From the NCBI GenBank assembly GCA_963920525.1, contig OY986436.1:182589496-182653495 (forward strand): 64,000 nt of DNA, in the 5' to 3' direction. This stretch comes from Dichetophora obliterata (taxonomy: Eukaryota > Arthropoda > Insecta > Diptera > Sciomyzidae). The notes below the pieces were generated by a model. The model was not told where the DNA came from, ran no database searches, and was given only the letters and a program-made list of their open reading frames with translations. Positions 35,001 to 47,000 of this stretch are shown here, one piece after another; the first letter of the stretch is position 1; every line of letters begins with the position of its first letter. Made by a program: the position numbers and the translations under genes.

Positions 35001-38000
35001 ATCTATAAATAAACTCATAGTTCATAAAAAGATGAATTTATTGCTTCCTTTATTAGTTGATTAATTTTATTAATTTATTGAAAAATCTGTTTGCTAAAAT
35101 TAAAAAATCTTTAAATACCTTCAGCAAATAGATTTTATACAAAATTTTAATAAAATCTCAAAATAAAAAAAAACAAGAAACTTTATGTCACCATAACAAT
35201 TACTGTTTAAAGAAGGTAATTAAAATGAGAAAAAATATCTTTAAATATTAATACCATTTTTGGATTATTAAACAAACACAATTAGTTTTATATTTTGGAT
35301 TTGAAAACACAACAAAATACTTAAATTTTAATGTTTCAAACTTTTTTTATGGTATTTAATATTTTAAACACTTTCGTAAACATTCTGAGTTTGTTTAAAA
35401 TAAAATAAAAATTTTCTAAATACCTGCAACAATTGACAGAAATTTATATATATATTTTTACATAAAGAAAGTATATACATCTCATATATGTGTATATACT
35501 GTGTAGCTTAAAAATTTATAATAATTTGAAAAGAGGAAAATTGGTAAATTCCTTTAATTTACCAAATCCAATGTAGCTAAAAATTGAAATCATGTAAATC
35601 AATTTATCATCATTTAAATAGCTGGAAGTTGGTAAATTAATTTAATTTACCAAAAGCAATGTAGCTAAAAAATTTCGTAAATACATTGTACCTGCAAGAT
35701 CTAAAAGAAATTTATAGATAAAGGTCATATAAAAATACTATCATAATTTAAATAGCTGGAAATTGGTAAATTCATTTAATTTACCAAATCCAATGTAGCA
35801 AAAAAATTTTGCTTCAAATCAAAAAAATTCCTAAATTCATATAGTACCTAGAAATTGAGAAAAAAATTTAGCTTCGAATGAAAAAATTGGCTGAATTCTT
35901 AATAGTACCTGGAAATTGATAAAAAATGTAGCTTCAAATAAAACATTTCTTACCTGCAAGAATTAAAATAAATTTATAGGTAAAGGAGGGCATAAAAATG
36001 TTCTCATCATTTAAAAAGATTGAAATTGGTAAATTCATTCAATTTACAAAATCCAATCCAGCTAAAAAAATGTAAACATTCATATGAGTGCAAGATTCTT
36101 ATAGGAAACAAAAAAAGTCATACCGAAGCGAAAAGAAACAATAGCAAACTATTTTCTTTTCGCTTCATCACACGCTTTCTATTTTCTATTTCTTCGCACT
36201 CATACAGATCATTCTTCGCTAAGCGTCGAAACCACAAAGCAACGTCAGCTAAGCACAGCTGATCAAAGTCAGGCGACAAATTTCGATTTTATCGCCTTCC
36301 TTCACATCCACATTCGTCCAACACTCACTAATCACAAATTTCTGCACAAACGCAACTGTGCAGAACTGACAACTCTTTACTACTCTTTGTCTTTACTACT
36401 CTTTGAGTTAAGGTTGTCGTAATCTTATTAATATCATGGTGCAACTAGACAAGGTAGTGTTGGGGCTGAACGTGCTCTCTTTCATGGTGACCATAACTGC
36501 CAAACTCGCCATTTTGATATTTTTGGCTATTTTTGCCTTCTCATTACATTCTCATTGGTTGCAGATTTGGTATGAGCTGTTAACTTCGTTTAGACAGTTT
36601 CGGTCACCGGCTTTCCGCCCTAACACTACCTTGTCTAGTTTTGCCATGGTTAATATGCACTTTGAATTTTTTTGTTTGACCTGTTTTATATTGGGCAAGA
36701 CTTAAAAGCAAGTTTTTTGACGTGATAAATGAATACATGACGTAACCAAGTATATCTTAAATACAATGTAGGTGCGAGGCCTCCAACACCTATGCACACT
36801 TTGAATTACATTTGTTCGGGCACGGACGCTAAACCACTGATGACACCTATCTTACACAGTAAACCGTTTTTGCAGAAATCTTATAAAACTTTAGGTGTTT
36901 TTTTTTTGTGCTCTGATTTATATTGCAAAATTAAATAAATGTTTTGTGGACGGACTGTCAAAAGCAAACATACCGACAGACGCATAATGTGGAATTTAGG
37001 TAAATAGACGGACATGTAAAATGCAGACGAATAGTTAAAACAAAAATATTTTTAAGCTGGATCAAAAACTGACATGAATTTGCAGTAAGGTGGAGCGAAA
37101 ACTATATGTTGCAAATATAATATAATTATATGTTGCCCGGCCGCGGTAAAGTTGAGAATAAATTACATGAATTAAATTGCTAGTTTTAGATCAAGTAAGT
37201 TCTTAAGAAGGCAATAACAGCAACAAGAAATCTGTATAGAGCAGCGCTGGGCGCCCCATAGCTCACTGAGCGCTCTCTAAGCGTAACTTTTCACATGTCC
37301 ACAAAGCTCACAACAGAAGAAAATATAATTCAGTCGTTTGCTGACGGTGATGCTGTGAGGACCTATGTCACAAATTTTATGTACACTCTTAAAAAACAAA
37401 CTTTTTGATTTGCACTTTCATAATACTTGTGCATATATTTTTTTATTTCGTAGAATTTCATATTATCCGTGTAAGATTATTTGAATTATTAATTCATATT
37501 ATTTATCGCGTATGAAAATAAGAAGGATTTTTTCCGTCGACAAAACGTGGATCCATCACTATACACCAGAGTCAAAAGAACAGTCGAAATAGTGGTCTTC
37601 ACCGACCAAACGTGCTCCGAAGAAGGCGAAGACGGTGCTATCGGCCGGAAAGGTTATGGCGACAGTATTTTGGGATAAACGTGGTATAATCCACATCGAT
37701 TACCTTCCACCGAAAGGAACGATCACTGGCGAATACTATGCAGCCAAATTGTACCGTTTCGACGACGCTTTGAAAGAGAAACGCCCCCATTTGGCGAGGA
37801 AAAAGTGCGTTTCCATCAAGACAATGCGCGTGTTCACATACACCCAGCTCCCATGGGAAAATTCTATGAATTCAAGTGCGAATTGCTTCCTCATCCAGCA
37901 TATTCTCCAGATTTGGCCCTCTCCGACTACTTTCTCTTTCCAAACTTGAAAAAATGGCTTGGCGGAAAGAGATTCACCACCAGAGAGGAGCTTATCACTG

Positions 38001-41000
38001 AAATAGGGGCCTATTTTGAGGACCTTTCGAAAACGTATTTTTCGGATGGGTTCAAAAAAATAGGCGGAACGTTGGACGAAGTGTTACAAGCCAGAGACTA
38101 TAAATACTATAGACCTTGCAACTGAAAGACTCGGAACAATATGAGAAATTTGCTGTGACCAGCCAAGAGACCCAGCGAGTAGCAAACCGAGCGAATACAA
38201 TCACTTGCAGGAATTTATGTTGCAAGCACAACATGTATGCTGCAGAAAACTCCTTCCTTCTTTTTTTATGTTGCTAGAAACCTCTGCTTCTACATACATT
38301 TTTTAGATTTCGGAGCAGAGAAACCTGGGGCCGAATTACAGCATCCGTGATCGAGCAAAATTACGAAGGGCACGACGAGACAAGTGCCTATCAATCTTGT
38401 ACAATTTTGCTCGATCACGAATGCTGTAGTTCGGCCCCTGGCTTTTGCTTAAATTTGTTTTTGCTTGATTTGTTATTGCTGCATTGGACTTTTTTGACTG
38501 CTATTTTTTTGCTACGATAGGATTTTATTCACGTTTTGGTAGCATTTCGTTGATGGTCAGAAATAAATCATATTTTGCGATTTTGTCGATCTGAGGCAAA
38601 GGCGTTTTAGATAAATCGATATATCTTTTTTATTTCTGATCGGACTTAAATGCTCCTAAGGACAACATTTAAGAAAATTGATCAATCTTTCAAATGACAT
38701 CAAAATTAAATTTCACAAAAATTAATTCAATTATTTATTAACTTTTTTAAACAGATTTAAAACAAAAACTCTCAGGCGCATACCCAGAAAAAATTTCGGG
38801 TGTTTTTAATTTTTTTGTTTTTGTTTAGTCTTATTCCAATTTTTTTTTATATAATATATAATAATAGTATATATTTTAAAGACCCCAATAGGGTCTATTT
38901 TGAGACAACGTAAATCAGTCAATTTAAACGCGTTTTTCATTGTAAGTTTTATTTTGAGGGAAAAGTATTGAAATTTTGAAAAAATTCCAGTTACATGACC
39001 CATTATTAATTTCAAAGTTTAATACCACGCCACCAAAAGGCGCTATAATTTTTTAAGCCTTAACTACTACTGTAAGGTTTGGTTACAATTTCCCCCCGCA
39101 ATGGGGATCAAAAGCGTTGAAAATTACAGCATTTTTTTAAAAGTTGCGCTTAATTTTTCCTATTGCGCCAAACTTAATAATTCTACTAAAGATTGTAGCT
39201 ACAAATACCCTTATTAAAATACACTTTAATTTTTTTGTTTCCTATAAATTGGGACCAAAATATCTTGACGCCGGCTGAAAAGTATTACTTTTTTTATGTC
39301 ACCTATCGAGAAGAAGATGCGTTTAAAAACAAACAAAACATTTATTTTGGAATATTTTTGTTATTATTTACACTGTAAATTTTCAACTATAATCTCATTT
39401 ATTTTTTTATAAATTTGTCTTGTTATTTCTTTGTAATAACAAAAAAATGGGTCGAATGGGTCTGGCAGTGATTGCAGATAAGACGAAATACTTGGTGTCA
39501 ACAAACAAACAATCCCAGCGTCTTGGAACCCACGTTACAGTTGACAATACCTCCTTCGAGGTTGTGAAGGACTTTGTTTATCTTGGATCCAGCATAAACT
39601 CAACCAACTACATCAGCATTGAGATCAAACGAAGAATAACTCTTGCCAACAGGTGTTACTTTGGGCTCAGTAGGCAATTGAGAAGCAGAGCCCTCTCTCG
39701 ACAAACGAAAATCACGCTCTATAAATCGCTCATCATGCCCGTCCTACTTTATGCATCACAAACCTGGACGCTGAGCAGTTCAGATGAAAAGACTTTAGGA
39801 GCACTCGAGAGAAAGATTCTTCGTAAGATCTACGGACCAATCTGCGTCAATGGCGAGCACCGAATACGGTGGAATGATGAACTGTATGAGCTGTACGCTG
39901 ACATCGACATAGTCAAGCGCATTAAAATCGAGCGGCTTTGCTGGCTTGGTCATGTTCAGCGCATGAAAGACGATGCTCCAGTGAAGAAAACATTCGATTC
40001 GGTACCCAGCGGCGGTCAACGCAGAAGAGGACGACCGCATCTTCGTTGCAAAGACCAAGTAGAGGACAACCTGACGAGGCTTGGCATTTCCAACTGGCGC
40101 CAGCAAGCGAAAGACAGAAATGGCTGGCGCAAATTCTTAGATGAGGCCAAGACCGACATACGATTGTAGCGCCAACTAAGTAAGTAAGTAATAACAAAAA
40201 ATACGTCTCTATCTGAGATTATTTTGAATAATTGCCAGATAATTGAGGCCAAGCTGAGAAAAACCCCGATTTTACATTTGATTGTGTGAAAATATTTTTT
40301 AAATTGGTTTTACAAATAATTAACATTAGATGTAATTAACATAATTAACATAAGATGTAACATTAGAACTAATTTATTACTTAAATGTTTAAAATATTTA
40401 AAAATTTTGAGCCGCAATAAACCCAAACTTCATCGAATATAGTTAAAATATGGTATTCGAGGGGTTCCTGGGGTCGCTTATTACGAGTATGTCGTCGAAA
40501 ACTCGAAAAAATTAAAAATATAGAATCGAAAAAATGGCGGTTTAATTTTATTGTTTTTAATTTAAGAACGATATTTTAAAATTATGTTTTAAAATATTTG
40601 TTTTCAATACTAAACTTATTTTTAAATTTTAACTGTAAATGTTTACTATAAAAGTATGTTAAAAGCATTGTTTAGAAAAAAACTTTTATTTTTAATTGAA
40701 CTGTACAAACATTTGAGTTTAAGTTAAATGAAATTTTTTCAAGCTCTATTTCAAAACCAAATACATTTAATATGAACACAGTTCCATTAAATTTTAACAC
40801 ATATTCACTCAGTGCACTAAAAAAAATTTAAGTCTATATATTGATTATAGCCTTTTCACAATAAACGTTTTAAATTGAGTCTTTTTATTTTTTCTAATGT
40901 GAAATGTCATCTAAAGATCTTTGTCGTGGCCATAAACACACAACGGCTACCGGTTGTGCTGAGTGTTTCTCTCGAAGCTCATTAAAATTATTTCATTTCG

Positions 41001-44000
41001 GGTGGGCGGGGGGTGTCTAACCCCCAAAATTGCTCCTGCGTACGCGCCTGAAAACTCTAATCTGCTGCACAGGGCTAAATACATTTAAATTGCATTTTTT
41101 AAAAAAAGACCATGCATTTTGTTTTCTTGTTTTTTATTTGTAACTAAATTGTGATTCGGCCAATTTGTTGTTGAGAAAAAATATATATTATTATTATTTC
41201 TTTTTTTAAGCAAAATCTAGGCTGACAAGCAAATTTTTAGATGGAATTATTGGATAAATATTTATTAAATAAAATTATATCAAAATTGTTTTTTATAAAA
41301 TTCTTCTTTAATTGTTTTAAATAGATTTTAAAAACTTTCCGTTAATGCGTTTATATGATGTAATGAAAACTATTCGATCATAATTTGTTGCACTGGGTAA
41401 AATGTGCTCATAACAATTTTTTGTTTCTTCTTTTATTTAATTGTGATTAAATTGTGATTCGACCCATTTACAAGAACAAAAAAGATATTATTATTGTTTT
41501 TTTTAAGCATGATGTAGGCTTATAAGCAAATTGTAAGCTCGAATTATTTATTAAATTGTGAAAAAGGAATACATACAGTGATGTGCGATGAAATAGAGCC
41601 AGTGCTATAAAAATTATTTAAATCGAAAAATCTAAGGAAACTTTGCATATTTAATTTTTTCTTTTAGTAGGTAAAAAAAATAATTCATATTAGTAAATTA
41701 ACTAATTAACCTAAGTGTAAAACATAAACGAAAAAATTCAATATTCAATGATATGTCCTCTTTCAGCTGTGACTTGAAATAGAGCCAGAAGTAGTTACTT
41801 AATTTTAGCCATGACCTGTGATTAGAAAATTTGAAATTTCATGATATAATCAATAGAAATGATTGAAATATAATTATTTCTACCTCAATATTTGGTGGAG
41901 TATCCATTGTTTTTGATAACTGCTGAGAAACGCCTAGGCATCGAATCCACTAGTTTTTGGCACTTAGTAGCTGGAATTTTCTCGCATGCGTCCTTGATTA
42001 ACCTCCAAAGATAATTTTTGTTGGCTGGATGTATTTCTAAGAGCCACTTTAACATCTCGAGATAAATTTTTGATAGGCTTAAGGTCCGGAGACTGTGGCG
42101 ACCAGCTTAAAACTTCGATGTGCTTTGGGTCGTTATCCTGCTGAAACAACCATCGAAGCTGCATATTAAACTCTGCGTAAGGCTACATGGTTTCACTCAA
42201 AATCCTAGTGTATTGCAAAACATCCATCTTTCCCTCGATGCGAAATAAGGGACCTGTGTCATTATATGAGAAACACCCCCAAACCATTATACTCAAACCG
42301 CCATGTTTAACCGTTTTTATAGTGTGCTGAGGGAGGAATTCGGTATTGGAGGGTCTTCTCACAGAAAGGCTGCCTCGGTCTGAGTTAAATAAATTAACTT
42401 TGGCTTCATCTGACCAAAGAATATTTCGCCATTTGCTCGTTGGCCAATCAGCATGATCCTTTGCGAATTGTAATCGCTTGCGGACATTAACTTTGGTCAA
42501 AAATGGTACCTTCCGACCAGCTTTAGCCTTCAATCCGTTTTTAATTAAAAGTTTTGGAATCGTTGAAGTTACCACATCCAAGGAATATTGTTTTTTGAGA
42601 GCGGAAGAGGTCACAAACGGATCTTTTTTACTTATTTTGGGTTGTTTCCTTTTGGTTTTGGTTTTTTTGTGTAAACTTTAATGGGTTCTCAACCATTTTC
42701 TTTGAACTATACTGGCTATTTCCTTTTGACTTTTAACTTGTTTACGCAAATTTTTAAAAGTTTTTCGGTTTTCAGGACTGCAATGCCTGGCTCTTTCAAT
42801 TTTTAGAACAAATTGCTTGAAATACTTAAATTTATTCTAAAATCTTAAAACTGAAAACTCTTACTCACGTTTTGTACTAAAATGTTATTAAAAAAGATCT
42901 TTTAAAATTAAAGTTTTTTTAATTACATTGGTTGGCTCTATTTTAACGCACACTTTTAAAGCAATAATATCACAGTTTCACAGATTTGCGAAAAATGAAC
43001 GCGCAATTGTACTCAAAAGTAACTGTACAATTTTCATGGAATAACTGGTTTTTAAGCTACAGTTGGTTCACAGCATGCTATGTTGTTATAAAAAAAATTT
43101 TAATTAAGAACTATCATCAGCAAGTACGTGCCTCTATTTCATCGCACATCACTGTATGTATATGAAAACCAAAATAACTCAAATGGTTTTAAGATTTTTG
43201 TAATATTGTTAACTTCAAAATGAATTATTAAAAAATAAGTTTTGAAGTTTACAAAATTTTACAACATAAATGAAATTTTTAATAGGGCTATTCCCGATTA
43301 CGGGCAAATAGCGTGGCATCGTGGCATTTGCAAAATATGATGGCAAATATTTTCAACACAACAACAAAATGTACAGATTTGCATTTGCCCGACTGTGTCA
43401 AATTTGCAACACTAAATTCGCATTGCATACAGTCGAGCATGGGCAAAACTTATTTGCCGATCAATCAGCTGTCACATTTTAACCAAACGCCGCCAATAAA
43501 ACAAAATTAACAGACTCTGATATGGAACTCACTTTGATAAATAATACACTTTGATAAATAATAATGAAAAACACCACAAATACTGTTCGTGCTGTTTTTT
43601 TTTCCTCCAAAACAGCTGTGAGTTTTGTTTGCAACAGTGTTCTAAAAAGTGTGCTCACTGTTGATGGCAAATATTTGGTAGGGCATACAATTGCAAAGCT
43701 ATTTGCCCGTAACTGGGAATAGCCCTAGTGTGTTTTTTCTTTTTCCTTTGAAAATTTTTATTCAAAAATTTAATTTTTTTCCTTTGCTTTTAAATTTTAT
43801 TTCAACAGACTGATTTAATTGTGATTAAATCCGATCCGATTCCCCGGGAAAAATTATTCAGAATCGGGCTGATAATTTGAGTGAATCTACGTAAAAAATA
43901 GAAATTAAAGTTTTTCTATATGACCTTGTTATTTATTATGTTGACTTTATATGATTTAAATACAAATTCTAAATGCATGATTTAAACTATCAAATATTTA

Positions 44001-47000
44001 AAATTTGTATTTAAATCATATGAAATCAACATAAAAAATAGAAATTTTAATTTTCATGTGTAGCCACTCGAATTTAGTTTAGTTTGATGTTACATTGCCA
44101 GTGTTTTCCAGTGTTATCTTTCTTTGTATGTAGTCATACTTCTGGTGATAAAAAATGCTGATACTACTATTATTTCTAAAAAAAAGCCGGCTCATTTTTA
44201 TCACTAATGTTTGCTTATTATGTAACCCAAAGATAACAAGACAAAGAGTAGTCCTTTGAACAAGATAGGAAGCTTCTGTGGGGAACCCGAAAAGTGGTGA
44301 AGTAAAACACACGTACGAGAAAAATTCGTTCACCACGAATTTCTTCACACTTACCTGAATATGTTTTAGCTCAACTGTCAATTTGCTAAAATAGCGAGGT
44401 GAATAAGTCAGTTGCTAATTATGCTACATAGCTATTCCAACACATTTGTTATTGATTGGCTTCAAAACGAAAATAAAAATTTGTAAAGTGCTTTACTTCA
44501 TGTTAAATACAGTACCATACATAAAAAACCACATTATGTCCTTCCGAAAAGTACAAAAATGGTGCATGAAATGATAGGGTTAACAATGGCCGCTGTGTGA
44601 CTTTATGAATGAAATAAATCCTAGTGTTGCCAACTTTTCTTTTTTCGGCTAACTTTTAAATTACAAAAAAACGGTTCAGGGAAATAACGCCCAAAATGAA
44701 AAATGAAATAAAGCAAAAAAAAAAAATTAAATAACGCCCAAACTGAAAATGAAATAAGACCCAAAATATTTTGGGCTTACAAAAATTAAATAGCGCCCAA
44801 AATCAAAAATGTAATAAAGCCCAAAAAAATGAAATAACGCCCAAACCGAAAATAAAATAAAACCCAAAATCTTTTTGAAAAAAAAATTGGAAAAATTTTA
44901 CCGGCTCCGAGAAATAACTCCCCTAACAGTAAATTAAATATGTCCTAACGTTGGAAGATGAAATAATTCCTAACTCCTGGTGAAATAAGACCTAAAGAAA
45001 AGATGAAATAAAACCTGACATTTAGGAGTATGTACATTATGAAATAAAACCTTAACGGATATGAAAACTTAAGTCCTACTTTTCAGAACATTAAAAAAAC
45101 AATAGCGGTTCTTCTGACCGCGACCATAAAGCGACCAGGGAAGGCTTGAGACCTCTGGAAAAATGCGCACAAAACTAAAAATTAAATAAGGGCCGAAATT
45201 CGGGATCTTTTTTTAATATGAAATATTGCCCCACCACATAAAATGATATTTGGCCGATAAAATGGTTTTTCCTTGCACGGAATTTCAAAACCACATTTCC
45301 TATAAGGGCAAATCGTTATATCATAAATAAAAAACCATTTGGGCTTTATATGGACATGCCCTTTTTTTCGTTTTACAGTACTTCTGGATATAATTATCTT
45401 TTTAATAGGACATAAGATACCGATATAATAAGGTCGCGGCTTGTTTAGCCACCGAATCAAAATGTTTGAATAGCTTCTTATTCTTTATTTTTAAATTTAA
45501 TTCTTTTCTCTTTGGTCAAAACTTATTTAATTTTAGTTACTCAACATTTGTGTGTAACACTTCAATATATCATTTCTATTCGCATTTTTCTTTATAAATA
45601 TTTTTTAATTACTTTGAACCGCATTATTCAATCATAATTTTTTTCAATACTATTTCCATGAGCTTTATTTTTTTTATTTTTAAGTAATTTTTTTATGAAT
45701 TATTTAATTCGAATAAAAAAAACTTACAAACTTAAGTAGTTTTTCAAATACTTTTCCTTTTGTACTTTTTCTTTTTATTTATTACAAATTTCATTTAAAT
45801 AGTCACGATTTTCTTTTATGATTTTTTTTGGCAATTTCCTTATTTCAATATTTACAGAAATGTATATATATATATATTTATTAAGGCGTAGTGAAAATTT
45901 TTTTCTATAAAGCGGGATTGAAAAACTGAAAACTTACACAATTTTTAGCAACTTTGCCAAAGGATTCTGCTCTCCGATGAATTTCGAACCGCCAAAGCTT
46001 TAAAAATAGCTTTTGGTATGAATGTGTTTAAGAAATATTAAGAAAAATAAGATGTGAACTGTTGTTCTAGATCAATGGTGGTTAGTGATTAAAAGAACAT
46101 GGTAATTTCAAGTCAGAGAGCCAAGTCAAAGACAATGCATGGAAAAAATAATGTGTGGAACATTTTAATAACGTATCTCGCATGGGTTTTCTGCTGAAAA
46201 TTGGGAAAATAACAAAAATTTAAAAATCAGTATTTCACAGATTTTTTCTTCAAAAATGTATATCTCAGTAACCAAGTATCTCAAACAATCGAACAATGTA
46301 TCAAAAAGTTTGTATTTTAATTATCTAGAAACTGTTTAGACAATGTAATGACGTCACTTTATTCGTACGCATGATACGGAGCAATTTGCAAAAAAATCAG
46401 TTTTTTGTGTTCAGAAATCCAAAATATTTTTTTCCCAATGTCAACTTTCTAGAGCCACCATTGATTTAGATTCTAGAACAATAGTTCACCTCTTATGAGA
46501 GCAACAAACACTTTTGAGCAATATTTCTTAAGCACATTCATATAAAAAAAAACTAAACTCAAAATATCATAAAAAAGCGATACGGAATTTACTTTATTGC
46601 CAATTTTTAAAAGTATGCAGATATCCATTTTTTGCCCAGAACTGATCATCACTTATGTCTTCATGTATTTTGTTTATAACGGTTCATATATTTTAAAAAA
46701 ATGGGTCGTAGTTCGTGCAATTAAAATATCGTTTTTTACGATACTTTGAGTTTAGTCGTTATTCCTTGTGACCACAGATATCTATATATATAAAAATGGA
46801 TGTATGTATGTGGGTATGTGGGTGGGTATGTGGCTATATCACGTATAGACTCCAAAACCGCTGAACCGATCTTTATGAAATTTTCAGGGAAAATAAAGCC
46901 ACATCTTGAGAGTGTTCCTGTGAGGTTTCGTAACGATTGGAGAAGGGGGCATGGTACCTCCCATACAAGCCAAATTTGCTCCATCGATCACAAACAAAAA

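Larger units (their letters stand above)
36389..39057. other. 2.67-kb block inserted in the right arm
   Basis: The left arm is continuous across this point (CTCTTTG then CTTAACTACTA), while the right arm is split by this block. It contains a MITE, a dead mariner, a 110-bp MITE and a CAGGCGCATACCCAG end near 38774. A 16-base direct repeat (TCTTTACTACTCTTTG) sits at its left edge. Its own nature is not known. 36650-37500 and 38438-39057 show no gene. Confidence 0.6.
39058..40965. repeat. Outer right arm of the giant palindrome
   Basis: Inverted copy of 28231-29935 with more differences than the inner arms. It is interrupted by the RTE LINE (39448-40187) and supplies the empty site for the Helitron at 29173-29640. 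Confidence 0.85.
26903..41050. mobile_element. Giant inverted-repeat (foldback-like) element, about 14 kb with insertions
   Basis: The outer ends 26903-26935 and 41018-41050 are inverted copies (CAGGCGCGTACGCAGG, then TTTTGGGGGTTA). Arms follow: left 28231-33028, right 34602-40965, with a 1.57-kb non-palindromic centre. After removing insertions the inner arms are 1780 and 1787 bases. No duplication flanks the ends (ATTACAAG against AAAACTCT). The CAGGCGCG end resembles hAT termini, but no transposase was found. It could be a foldback transposon, or an inverted duplication that trapped a hAT end. Confidence 0.75.

Noticed and set aside
36436..36705. 89-codon plus frame as a membrane protein gene
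   Set aside because: It starts and mostly lies within a MITE with inverted ends and TTAATAT duplications.
45182..45460. 92-codon minus frame with several cysteines
   Set aside because: It overlaps the motif array, has no domain and lacks conservation evidence.
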